NCBI RefSeq assembly: GCF_035582795.1
Contig: NC_134370.1
Location: forward strand, 38,985,501-39,049,500
DNA length: 64,000 nt
From: Mycteria americana
Taxonomy: Eukaryota > Chordata > Aves > Ciconiiformes > Ciconiidae
Reading direction: 5' to 3'
The notes below the pieces were generated by a model. It made no database searches, was not told where the DNA came from, and saw nothing but the letters and a program-made list of their open reading frames with translations. Positions 16,412-27,139 of this stretch are shown here, piece after piece; the first letter of the stretch is position 1; each line of letters opens with the position of its first letter. The position numbers and the translations under genes are program-made.

Positions 16412-16459
16412 TCCTCCTCCTCCTCCTCCTCCTCCTCCTCCTCCTCCTCCTCCTCCTCC
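16412..16459 (+). repeat. (TCC)16 trinucleotide microsatellite
   Basis: Sixteen uninterrupted TCC units, followed by a C-rich stretch. On the minus strand it reads as a purine tract (GGA)n. No gene overlaps it. Confidence 0.97.
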
Positions 16460-18649
16460 CCAGCCCCCTCCCCCTGCAGGCCTGCAAAACCGCTGAGCTC
16501 AGCACATCCCGGGCAGGGGCCCAGCCAGGACCCTCCCCAAAGCCAGCCGCCCCCGCCGACTCCCGCTTAACCCTTTGCAAAGCCAGCCAGCCTGGAAATC
16601 GGAGTGATCAAGCAAATCTCATCGGGGGTGGGGGTGTCCCACAAGGCACAGCCGGCCGGCAACAGGCTGTCCAGAAAGTTTCATCCATCATCCTGAAGTC
16701 CCCTCTGCTCTCCCCAGAAAGGGCAGCAGGTTGCGGGGAAAGACACGCTGCTCAGCCACAAAAATCACACTGGGTTTACGCCAGCAGCAGTACCTGGGAA
16801 AGGGAAGCGCAGGGATTGCTAATACTGTAGTTAAAACTTTGCTTTCTAGCCCCAAACCATTTCTAGAGGCTCTGCTGCAGAAGAGCAGCCCAGTCACAGT
16901 CTTCTTTGGGAAGGAAAACAAGCTGCAAGCCCCGCAATGCCTCCCTTCCCAGCAGAAGCGTGAGCGCGTAGCATCACGTTAGGATTATTTTATTTCAGAG
17001 ATCAAAAATTACGTGTCACTTTAAAACTTGCCATCACACCAGAGGCTGCTTGCTCCCCTGCCTACCAGGCGATGTTATGGCAAAGAAAGAAAAATATTTA
17101 TGCTCGCCTTCAGAATTCAAGCTTATTTTTAGCAAGGCGCCTTCCCTGTGGTCCTTTACCTCTTTTTCATTTATTTGCTGTTTTCCCCATTTTGACCCCA
17201 AAGCCAGCAGTTCCTCATCTATTTTCAGCCTCACCCAGCGAACACTCATACCAATGACTTAGTGGTTGTGGGGAGAAAAAACCCACGAGCTAGATTTTGT
17301 TAAAAACAGGATCCCAAGCACCATCCAACTGTTTCCAAGCGTGTGTGCGCATATTTCGCTGTATTGCGCAGCGAGTGTGCAAATATTGGTGTATATTTTT
17401 AACAGCTGGGGTTGGGGGTTGTTCATTTTTTGTCCCAAAAAGCAGAGCAGTAGCCCTGTATGCCGTGGGCGCAAGCCAGGGCATGTTCCCACCTCCCCGC
17501 ACATCCCCTCCGCCCCACTGCTCCCTGGGATACTACCCGCTCCCCCGGCTTGGACCTCCGCTTCTGAAACAGCAATGGATTCAAGCTCCGCTTCTCCTTT
17601 GACACCTAAAAAGCAACTTCCCCACCGCTACAGCTACTGGTGGGGTGCCCAGACCCTCCGCACCCACTGCCCCGCAGCTCTTGGGTGTGAGAATTTGCCC
17701 CTGTCCCCCCCACTGCAGAGGCCACAGGCAGTGGGTGCAACGCCGGCACAGGGGACCTGTCCCGCTCGCTCCTGGCCGGCATTTGCTCTCCACCGTGTTT
17801 ACCACCGGGCTGTTATCAATCTCTGCTCAGGAAGGACAGTACCCAAGATAGCTCCTGGAGTGACTTCAGAGTGTGCTCAGCTCCTCCGATAAAGCCGCAG
17901 GCAGCACGGCGGGAGGACAAACAAAGCTCTTTATCGCCAATTAATGGGCCTTGGGCTCCCCGCTCCTCAGGGTCTGGCTTTGGAAAGGTCACGTACGCAG
18001 GGGCAGGCACGCACGGACCCGCAGGGGGGACAAACGCTTCCCAAGCAGAAGGCTCGGGGGAGGACAGCGTCTCACCCCTGTTTTACAGGACCACTGGGGG
18101 AGGCAGATGGGGGTTACCCCCAGCCTAGCACTGAACAAAATCCAGCCTGGCCATGGCCCTGCCCTCAGCACCCTCCAATTTTTAACACATTTCACTCCAA
18201 CAGCCCTTATTTTCTTAAGAAACCTGGACAACACTGGCTAGTGGGACACTGGCACCCCAATCACCCACAGCACCCCGGTCTCTGGGTTTGGTTTACAACC
18301 TGAAGCAGGGCAGCAGTGAACGCGTCAGCCACGTCCCGTGCCTGGGCTGCCCCTGCTGCTCGCAGCAGGATCAGGCTCCGCTGGTGCTCACCACGCAAAC
18401 ACCGCCTGGAAGACGAGGGAGATCAGCGGGCACGTTAAAAACAAGACATACGAAAACCCTCACGGCCCTCTCCCCTGCCACCTGGTTTTGTGCCAGCCAG
18501 GGCCCGTTTCACCACCCAGAGAGGGGTCAGGGAATGGCGGGGACAGGGCACAAACCGGTCGTGGCATGTGTCCCCCTTGCCGCTGCCGTCCCCACCGGAA
18601 CGTCTCTGAGGCCAAGTGGTAAGGCCTGAGATGGGGTCTGGCCCCGGGG

Positions 18650-18835
18650 GTGCCTGGGGTGAGGCCCAGGCCCAGGCCGGGCGCTGAGGTGGGGGCCGTG
18701 CTGAGGCCCCGGCCCAAGCCAGGCTTTGAGGGGGTGCGCAGGGCTGCGGCTCGGGCCCTGAGGCGGGGGCTGGGGCTGAGGCCCAGGCCCTGAGGCAGTG
18801 CCCGGGGGGTGAGGCCCAGGCCCCGAGGGGGTGGC
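18650..18835 (+). repeat. Degenerate GC-rich minisatellite upstream of DDIT4
   Basis: Irregular copies of a unit like GAGGCCCAGGCCC alternate with GCTGAGG spacers; exact GAGGCCCAGG copies start at 18661, 18778 and 18811. Unit length varies, so it is a decayed rather than a clean tandem array. Confidence 0.75.
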
Positions 18836-18879
18836 AGGCGGCGGGGGAAGCCCGGCGGGCGCTGCCGAGAGCGGCAGGC

Positions 18880-19135
18880 GGATTGCACCAGCCCGGCCCG
18901 GCCCTCCTGATGCAACCCGCGGCGCCGTTTGCAGGGCCCGGGCCGGGGCCGGATCGGGGCCGAGCGGAGCCGAGCGGGGCCGAGCGGGGGAAGGGCAGGG
19001 GGCGGGGCCTCCCGCTGTCACCGGGCAGGAGAGACGCCGCGGACGTGCCCCGCGCTCCCATTGGCGGGCGTGCACTGGAGGGGCGCGGCCTGCCGCGCCG
19101 CCCCTATATAAGCCGGGCGGCCGGCGGCCGGCGGA
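18880..19135 (+). promoter_or_regulatory. DDIT4: DDIT4 core promoter: TATA box, CCAAT box, GC box, HRE- and ATF4-type sites
   Basis: TATATAAG at 19105-19112 places the start near 19135, about 30 bases before the ATG. Upstream are a reverse CCAAT box (ATTGG, 19060-19064), a hypoxia-type core ACGTG (19043-19047), a GC box GGGCGGGGCC (19000-19009), three copies of a GCCGAGCGG unit (18959-18990), and TGATGCAAC (18908-18916), which fits the C/EBP-ATF composite element TGATGNAAN used by ATF4. DDIT4 is a known HIF-1 and ATF4 target. The motifs are seen; their use here is inferred. Confidence 0.82.
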
Positions 19136-19164
19136 GCAGAGCGGGCGGCGGAGGCGGTGGGGCC

Positions 19165-19261
19165 ATGCCGGGGCTGTGGGAGCGGCTGGCGGGCGGCGAG
19201 CGGGGCTGCCTGGAGACCTCCGACTGCGAGTCGCTGGGCAGCGCCTCCGGCTCGGAGGGAG
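19165..19261 (+). CDS. DDIT4: DDIT4 first coding exon
   Basis: 32 codons plus one base, MPGLWERL to SASGSEG, ending at donor GTGAGT (19262). The ATG context is only moderate (G at -3, C at +4), but MPGLWERL aligns with the mammalian start and no in-frame ATG lies between the TATA box and it. Confidence 0.93.
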
Positions 19262-20018
19262 GTGAGTGGGGGTTCCCGAGGGGCCGGGGGGAGGCCCCGC
19301 CCCGGGGTTCCTGAGGGACGGGGGACATCCCTGAGGTGCCCGGGGTCCCTCTGAGGCATGGGAATGGGGCTTCCTGAGGGGCTGGCGGGTGGCTGTGGGG
19401 GTGCTGTGCCCAGCCCCTGTGCCCCAGTTACACCCCCGACCCCTGGGCTCGATGTCCCCCCACAACTGTGAGGCCCCAAGCAGTGCCCCAGCCCCCCCTC
19501 CCCGCGGGCCCGGTGCTGACCTGCCTCCCGTCCCCTCCGCAGATGCCGAGTACGCCGAGGGGGCCTCGCTGCCGGACCTGGACCTGCTGCACGACCCTGA
19601 GGATGAGCTGCTGTGTGCCAACCTGATGGACCTGGTCCAGGCCACGCTGGGCAGAGCCCCGCTGGGTGCCAAGCGCTGCTCCCGGCTCCTCATGCCGGCC
19701 CAGCTCCTGGCGCAGGTGAGGGTGGAGCTGCTGCGCCTGGCCTGCAGCGAGCCCTGCGGGCTGCGTGGGGCCCTCCTTGACCTCTGCGTGGAGCACGGCA
19801 AGGCCTGCCACGATGTGGGGCACATCGCCGTGGACCCCGCTGTGGTGCCCACCTTCCAGCTCACCCTGGTGCTCCGGCTGGACTCCCGCCTCTGGCCCAA
19901 GATCCAGGGACTCTTCACCTCGGGGCCGGCTTTCACACCGCTGAAGCTGAGCACGGGCTTCAGGGTCATCAAGAAGAAGCTGTACAGCTCTGAGCAGCTG
20001 CTCATAGAGGAGTGCTGA
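19165..20018 (+). CDS. DDIT4: DDIT4 (REDD1), stress-induced inhibitor of mTORC1 (complete)
   Basis: Two exons, 19165-19261 and 19543-20018, give 573 bases: 190 residues plus stop. The product starts [14 protein letters not shown] and has the family blocks [70 protein letters not shown] and [19 protein letters not shown] at the C terminus. The family acts in the cytosol to block mTORC1 through TSC1/TSC2 under hypoxia, ER or amino-acid stress, glucocorticoid and DNA damage. The human protein has 232 residues. Here the MPxLWxR start is kept, but about 40 residues of the Ser/Pro-rich linker before SDCESL are absent. The intron (19262-19542) is GT-AG, phase 1, at the same point as in mammals. Very GC-rich codon use compared with the neighbouring genes. 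Confidence 0.96.
19543..20018 (+). CDS. DDIT4: DDIT4 second coding exon
   Basis: Follows acceptor CTCCGCAG (ending 19542). Carries the whole folded mTORC1-inhibitory domain, [12 protein letters not shown] to IEEC, with stop TGA at 20016-20018. Confidence 0.97.
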
Positions 20019-20705
20019 TGGGCTGTGCTGGAGAAGTGACTTACCCAAGTGCTTTGGAAGAGCTGGTTAGAGCATGGCGGCTCCTGGCAGCTGCTGTAGT
20101 TTAGGTTAGGCTGGAGTAGGGCTGTAGGTGGAAGTAGTTTGGGCAGGCGGAGGTCCCTGTGGGGTGCCTGCCTGTGCTGGGGCATCCCTGATGTGGAGCG
20201 GACCAGGACGCAGGCGGAGGTCGCTTCACACTGTCAATGATTGTGGGACGATTGTGGTGATGCGGCAGCAGGGCTGCTGGGGGGCAGATGGTCTCCTCCT
20301 GTTGGCTCATTAATCATGTTTTTTTTGTAACAAGGATTGTAATCAATGGGGTTTCTGGGGGAGGGTGTGTGTGGGAGTGCGTGATGGCTGGGCTGTAGGT
20401 TTGGATCGAAGACAAAACCTCACTGCTGGCACCTGGGTGGCTCTGCATGGGTTCCCAGTAAGGCAGGAGGGGGGTCCGAAATTGTGTTGCGTCTTTGATC
20501 ACGAGAGGAAAGAGTGGTGGGAGAGGGACGTGTGAGGTGACGCGGGGACAGAGGGCAGGACCCCTTGCCGTGCCACGCTGTGGGTGCTTCATTGGTTACA
20601 GTTTACACTCATACACTTGATGTTCAAGTGCAAGACTTCCTATGCAATTGTGTTGGGGTGGGTTTTTTACTTTTCTAATAAAAGCTGTCTTAATTGATAA
20701 CCTGC
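20019..20705 (+). other. DDIT4: DDIT4 3' UTR and poly(A) signal
   Basis: AATAAA at 20677-20682 sits after a T-rich stretch and is followed by a GT/CT-rich downstream element from about 20703 (CTGCTGTCTCCCTGTTGTC). This implies a 3' UTR of about 0.68 kb. No other canonical plus-strand signal is seen between the stop and this one. Confidence 0.8.
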
Positions 20706-22896
20706 TGTCTCCCTGTTGTCACTTGGGGCCAGAGAGGGATGATGCAACTGCTCCTGGCTGGTCTGAAATCCCTGCTGGCATCCTTGGGAAGCCTTTCCCT
20801 GGCATGGCAGCCCCTGTGGTGGGAGCTGAAGGTTTTGGGAATGGGGGGGAATCCTGCTGTGCCTGCTCCTAATTGCAGGCTGTGGGGCTGTGACTCAAGG
20901 GCAGCTGAGTTGGGCCCCTGAGCTGGCCAGGTGCCTGCCTATGCCCTGGGGAGGAGTGTGCAGCAAGGGGCTGCTGCTCCTCCTGGGGAGCTACAGGGGG
21001 AGTTTGGGCAAAAAAACAGGGGAATTGGTTAAAATGGTGAGGGAGGGAGATGGGGAGGGTCACACCTGCCGGGGGAGTGCTCCCCAGCTCCAAACACACT
21101 CTGCAAAAATGAGACCAGTTACCCAAGCCTGCAATTAGAGCCACTCAGAGAAAAGGCTTTCACTAACATGTAATTAAGCTGCTTGGCAAATGAAGAGCCC
21201 AGTGGAAGGTGTGGGGGATAAAACCAGCCTGGAAAAAAAAAATTCCATTCAAATGCAAGTTTGTTCTGGCTTGAGCTTCTGTTGTTGGGGTTTTTGTGGT
21301 TTTGTGTTTTTTTTTTTTTTTCTTTTTTCCCCTCCTGTGGACAGATACTGACTTTTTGATGAAAACTTTCACCAAAAAGTCCTTTTCAGAAAGGGCAGCC
21401 CACAACTGGAGTCTTTGGAGCTGAGGTTGCTCACCCATGTAAATCAGAGCAACAAGCAGCACCAGGTGGGTACAGCTGGAAATGCACCTTTATGAAGCCA
21501 CATTGTGCAAAGGGAGGGGGGGTGTCTCCTAAAATTTTGAGGGCTGGGGTGTTTCTCAGAGGGTCACATGCTGGACCATGCTTCCCCGCGGACATGAGGG
21601 ACATCCTTGTGCTGGTGTTGGGTGCCATGGTGCCCTGGGGGTTGTCTGGTGGCAAAACCACTGTCAAACCAGCCTGGGAGCCACTGAAGGGGCTGGAAAG
21701 GAAACTCCAAACCCGTTTTTTTGGCACAATGATGAGAGGAGCAGGTTTTGGCACTGCCAGCATGGGATGGAAAGGGCATGTTGCTTCCCAGCTGTGGTGA
21801 GAGATTTACGGTGCTGTGACGGCAGCGACACCGGTGGTGTGGCTTGGGCCATGCAGTCATCCCCTGCTGAGACATATTGTGTCTTGAAGCTATATATATA
21901 GGTCCATAAATATATGTATTTTTATATACTGAGCTCCTAAGCTTGTGGAGGGGATCACCCCGTGTTTTGCTGTGCTGCCAGCAGCAGTGTGGCCCCAGCT
22001 TGTCCCCTGCCAGCCTTTCCGAGGGTGGGCGAGGGACTCTGCATCATGTTTTTTTAAATTATTATTACAAGGAATAACCAGGGCTTTGCAGAAACTGCTA
22101 AGAAAACTAAACAAACCCACCAAACCTCACAAAAGTAAACGCAGAGTGACAGAACAGCCTCTTTGCTGCGGGGGGGGTTATCCAGCAAAACCATCCATGC
22201 AGGTCCATGTGCCTCTGAAAACACCCCATGGTCACAGCCCCAGCCACGAGCGACGGCAGGTGAAGCTTCGCTTCTATTTATAGCAAAATGGCCTTTCCAT
22301 GACAAATCTGGGGCAATGTCAAGGTCCTCGTGGGTTTGGCAGTTCCCTGGAAGGTGCCAGGAGCTTCCAGCGAGGCTGTATTTAGCCTCTCCTGGGGCAG
22401 GGGGCAGGCAGAGGGATATTTTGGGACCCGGGGGGCACCAATGGGGCTATTTGTGGCATCAGCATTGGCCCGGGGCTCCCAGGTGCCATCACAGTGGCAG
22501 GGAAAGGGAGATTTTTGGGGCATCAGCAGCAATAAGGCAAACGAGGATTTAAATCCCAGGGTAACACTAAACCCTCATGTTTTGCTGCCAAAAATGATGG
22601 TGTGAAGAAGCAGGGTCCCCTTCGCTCCCTACCTGCTGGAGGAGGATGCTCATGGGGCACCCGCCTTCCCCTGCTGCCTCCCTGCCTTTGGTGGCTGCTC
22701 CAATTAAAAACCCGGGCTAAAGAGCTGCCAAGTGGGAAGGAGCTAATGGGCAGCCCAAATCACCCGCACCTTTGGTGAGCGGGCAGGGACCAGCACACCA
22801 AAATGCAGCGCAACTCCCATTGCTCTGGGCTGGGAATGACCCGAAATGCAGCCAAACCACTCCCCAAAACTGGGGCGTGGATGCATCTGAATGCAG

Positions 22897-22937
<41 letters not shown>

Positions 22938-23645
22938 AAAAGAAAAGAAAGGGAGCAGGGTCTGTGCCGGTGGCACGGGGGATTTTGCCTGGCAGCCGTG
23001 TTGGGTCATGCTGGACTTTCCCAGCCGGTGTGCTGGGACGGGCGTTGCGAGAGGCCGGTGGGGCTGACTCACCACTGCTGCTGGGAACACGGCGCTGAGA
23101 AGTGGAAGTGACGTGACCCCTGGCCTCTGAGAGAAAAAGGAAAAGGGGGGAAAAAAAACCAAACCAAAAACCAAAAAAACCCCCCACCTCCAGCCCTTTG
23201 GTCCGTGGGGCTGGGGATGAGGGAGTGCCGGCGGGCACCTTAAAACGCTGGGACGATGCTGCCAGGATGGTGGCATTCTGGGATGAGCATAAAGCACCCC
23301 CCAAAAGAGCTCAGCCAGCGGACACGGGGACCCGGCTAACAGAGGCACTTCAATGGGAGGGGAGGAAGGCATGGCCCCCCCCCGCACAAGGCACCCTGCT
23401 GGGAGCATCCCAGTGGAACCAGTTTGAAGCAAAGACGTCCTGAGAATTTGCCGTCACCTTGCCACCAAGGGTGGACGTCAGGAGGCACCACCTCCTCTCC
23501 ATCTTCTCCCCTTTGCTGTGCCAGGACAGCAAAGACACTGAATTTCATCTACCGAGCGCCTGTGCGGATGCAAGGAAGGTGGTGTGAAGAAGGAGCTGTA
23601 AAACTAGAGCTGGCTGGGGCAAGGATCCACAGGACACCAACACAG
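20706..23645. other. Intergenic region between the convergent ends of DDIT4 and DNAJB12
   Basis: No coding exon recognised on either strand. Contains T- and A-rich homopolymers (T tract near 21309, A35 at 22901-22935) and an AT-rich patch at 21888-21930. Otherwise ordinary sequence. Confidence 0.6.
22901..22935 (+). repeat. Poly(A) tract, 35 bases
   Basis: An uninterrupted A35 followed by a decaying GGAAAAGAAAAGAAAGGG tail. The sequence before it does not read as any retrocopied gene or SINE that I recognise. Confidence 0.95.
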
Positions 23646-23669
23646 CCAGAGCCTTTCATGTTATAAACA

Positions 23670-23675
23670 TTTATT
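23670..23675 (-). terminator. DNAJB12: Candidate distal poly(A) signal of DNAJB12
   Basis: TTTATT on the plus strand is AATAAA on the minus strand. It is the last canonical signal before the gene-poor stretch, so it is taken as the distal end. Nearer signals around 24316 and 24954 may be used as well. Confidence 0.45.
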
Positions 23676-23993
23676 TATAGATGTACAATTGTATAATTAA
23701 TTCTAAATTTGAGAGATACAGCCTCTGTGAGCATCCGTTAGGATCTACGCCTTCTTGCTCGTTATTATCCATGGGTATCTACTTGGAAAAAAAAAAAAAT
23801 CAAAAGGTTTTGGCGGGCAGGCTCTGGGCAAGGAATGCCGTTGTGCAAGACACTCAGCACCTTTTGCAAACATGATTTTCATTTAACCCCCTCCCCATGA
23901 TCTCTTCGCGCCAGCTAGCCTGTGCCTCTATTAAGAGCTATTTCCAAACGCCATTACATCCACCCAGTTCCTTCCAAAGGTGGAAGAATCATT

Positions 23994-24019
23994 AAAAAAA
24001 AAAAAAAAAAAAAAAAAAA
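23994..24019 (+). repeat. Poly(A) tract, 26 bases (poly(T)/U in the DNAJB12 transcript)
   Basis: A26 interrupted by GG and then seven more A. It lies inside the inferred DNAJB12 3' UTR, where the transcript would carry a U tract. Confidence 0.9.
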
Positions 24020-27017
24020 GGAAAAAAACTCTTAAAATCAGGTCCAAGTTGTGGACTGTGGGATAATAAGGCTTGCAGCTAACGGGAGGGCTGATATTTT
24101 GCAAAATAAATAAATAGCCAAAGACAGAGCACATGGATTCCTAACAATAAAGACATAAAACCACCTTACCTCTCACCTCTTCCAGCCCCTGCCACTCCAC
24201 CCGGAAGCCACCATGCTTTTGATTCATTCCCCTGAGGGTGTTGGGGAACGGTTCTTACTGGAAATGTCTTTAGACAAAAATGAACTGCAGAGTACCAAAA
24301 AAAAAAAAAAATCCAGTTTATTCCACGGGAGGTAGCTCCGCTTGTGCCGGTTTTGCTTCAAAGAGATGGCTCCTAACCTTGAGTGCCCTCCTGCCGCCCC
24401 AACGCCAGTCCTGCCCAACGGCGATTGCGTGAGAGATGCACTGCAGAGCCCAGGCAGGGTCCGAGGAGAGATCAGGTGCACCCTCTGATCTCCCCTGACA
24501 AAACTTCTTTCAACAGAAGCAATAGAAAGCTCTGTTTCTTATGAATTAGCAGTATTTTACAGGTCTCCTCTAGGAAACGTTAGAGATAGAGTGTCAAGGC
24601 CACGGCCACGTTGCAAACGGGAGTGCTGGTGGGCAAGGAACCCCAAGTGTAGGACACACCAAAAAAAACCCAACAAAGGGAGATGGCTTGTGGAAAGCCC
24701 TCTTTACAGAATGAATGCCGCACGCTGATTACGAGGCAAAATTAAAGCAGACTCTGCAAAAAAAGAAGTTACGTGCACAAATAAACTCAACGACTGATGA
24801 GCAAAAACCATCCAGGACAATCCTTCCCGTCCCCGAGTGCGATGCCAGGGCTCAGCTGACCAGCTGCAGCTTCTGCCAACGCTGCAAAACCACACCACAA
24901 ATCTGGACAGTTTCCCCCATTTCTTTGTTACCCCCTACAGATTTGGAATTTCTTTTATTAAAACCCAAAAGGCAGGTATTGACATCCCAAGCCACAGAAC
25001 GCCACTGTCCTCCAGAAAGCGAAATACAGTAACTGCAAAGTGATTCTTGTTTTAGTGTGTCAGGCAGGAAAACACTGCAGAGCGAGACACCCCAGGAAGA
25101 GACTTCCTGCTTCCCTGTTTACCAAACCGGGCAGAAAACAAAATAATTTAATCATCCAACCCCTGCATAGTTTAAAAGTACAACATATATACAGCTATAA
25201 ATTAATTCTAAATAGATTATATTTTCTCCTCTTTTTTCTAAAGTTTTCTTTTATCACCAAATTGGCAAATTTCTCTCTCCGTCGGCAGTGACCAGCGCAG
25301 TCACGAAGGGCCTCCTTCTGCTTCATGGCTTCTGCAGTTAGTTTGTGTTATTTTACACTCTACGTGTCTGTTCTCGGGGTTGCGGGATCCCAGGAGCAAC
25401 GAGACTGTCGCACGCTAGCAGTGTCGGAAAGGAAGGAGGAAGACGGGCAGCTTGATTTCCTGTCCTAATCGCTGCCTGAGACGTAGGTCGAACGGCAGAG
25501 ACAGGCAGAGAGAAGAAAGAGGGCAGTTGTGCGTTGCTAATTCTCCAATTCCATTTTTAAGATAAGGTTTGGTTCTTTTAAATATCAAGTGTCTGTCACC
25601 TTGGCTCAGTGCACTTCACCAAAAGTCTTCAGGCATTTCAAGAGTCTGGGAACAAAAGCGGTAGCGGTGTCAGTCTCCGGACAATTGCATGTCACCGTAC
25701 CTCCCCCTTCCTCCCTCCCCCCCCCCCCATTACAGGCGGCAGCTTCTTCAGTCGCACTATTTCAATCCACAGCGGGCCTGACCATGGGTACAGAGAGGGA
25801 ATTAAAGGAAAGCAGGTAATTAATGCCAGTCTATCATGAAAGAAGAGGTGCAGTTATCAAAACAAGAGAGAGGGCGTATCAAGATAAGAATGGTTCCAAA
25901 AACAGGATACATAAAAAAAAAAGCTGAATGCGACCCAGAGGATTTGCTTTAAGGACCAAACTTTCAGACATGCTCCCTTTGCCAAGGAAAATAAAATCCA
26001 AACAAAAACTCCCTTGCTAAACCTCCTTACTTGTGTCTACAAATCAAGCAGCTAGATGTCCAACGTCCCCAAGAAGTCCTTGCAAGCCTAAATGGTGTCC
26101 GTACAACTAACACTGATGTGAGCTTCACCTCCGATTTGTTTTCTATAGAAACCCTGTTTTCAAATAATTTTGTGGTAGGAGGGACCTGTACGTTTGCAGT
26201 ATCTGGTAGGTGAAGTCAGCCCAGATAATTAAGCAGAAAAAGGGCTCCAGTTTTTTTCATTATTTTCATGCAGTTCTCCCGTGACCCAGCACACCCGGTC
26301 TCACACGTGCTATCTGGGCTCGCCTTAATTCAGGCTCTCCAACCCCCGCGTCTTCCAGACTCCCCCTCAGCTGTTTTTACTTTGATTTCCAGTTTAACGC
26401 AGTAAGTTACTTCTACAACCTGCTGTGAACTCTGGCCATTTGCTTTGTTCTCCCTGAGTGTCATGGGAAGGCAACGGGGGGGCAAGGAACATCTGTTTGG
26501 TAGGAGTCCATTCCCTGTCATCATATTGCTTCAAGTGCCAGGGGATAACAGCTTTTTTGGTAAAACAGACAATAAAGCAACCAAAAAAAGGTTCATTAAG
26601 ACGTGGCAGCTGGCTGCCATGGCTGGTAAAAAACTTCCAACCAGCTGAGGCGTGCATGGCCACTGTATCGAATGCACAGTTGACAAGACCTCAGCTTAGT
26701 TGTCAACACGCCCGAGGCTTTTGCTGTGTTCCTAGAGACGCAACACCGACAGTGCCAGAGAAAACAGGAAGCTTGGAGAGAGCTGAGGGTGCCGACATGC
26801 AAACTAAATAAAATCAATTTCCCAATTAACAAGTGTACACTTGATGGAGGGGTTGCTTCCTCCCGTGACGTGTGTGCATCCAGAGGAGAATCATGAAGAT
26901 CTGTGTCTCAAACAGAGATTTAAGTTAAGTATGAAAAGCACTATCGTGCCCTGCTCCGCTGCCAGGGGAAGCATCACCAGCTCGTACCTAGACCTCTGCT
27001 GAGCAGGCAGGTGGTGA

Positions 27018-27139
27018 CTATCCGTGCAGAGAGGCTTGAACGTCTGACAGTCTGCTACAGCTGGGGGTGCCCATCTTCTGTGCTCGCTGGTACAGATCCG
27101 AGTCTCCGAAGTAGCGTGCCCGGTACAACAAGCCTTCCT
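27018..27139 (-). CDS. DNAJB12: DNAJB12 exon 8 (C terminus)
   Basis: Encodes [20 protein letters not shown] through [20 protein letters not shown] and stop TAG (27020-27018). Acceptor TTTGCAG. Confidence 0.96.

Larger units (their letters stand above)
13326..18600. other. Intergenic region between ANAPC16 and DDIT4
   Basis: No exon of a recognisable gene is seen on either strand. The left third is AT-rich with the old repeat; 14.4-16.7 kb is GC-rich with many chance open frames and the (TCC)16 tract; 16.7-18.6 kb is unremarkable. It may contain regulatory sequence for DDIT4, but nothing specific can be supported. Confidence 0.6.
23650..27017 (-). other. DNAJB12: DNAJB12 3' UTR (extent inferred)
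   Basis: Minus-strand sequence after the TAG at 27020-27018. Candidate signals (AATAAA read as TTTATT on the plus strand) are near 24954-24959, 24316-24321 and 23670-23675; the last gives a 3' UTR of about 3.35 kb. An A26 tract (plus strand, 23994-24019) and a C12 tract (25717-25728) lie inside. No coding signal was found in it. Confidence 0.5.

Noticed and set aside
19044-19064. ER-stress element (ERSE) in the DDIT4 promoter
   Set aside because: CGTGC and ATTGG are spaced by 11 bases instead of 9 and the CCACG half has a mismatch; kept only as separate HIF-type and CCAAT sites.
18527-20185. 552-codon minus-strand open frame antisense to DDIT4
   Set aside because: It is the shadow of a very GC-rich coding exon and promoter, with low-complexity Pro/Ala/Ser/Arg composition and no family resemblance.
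22740-22935. Processed pseudogene ending at the A35 tract
   Set aside because: The 160 bases before the tract do not read as any gene I recognise in any frame, and no target-site duplication is evident.
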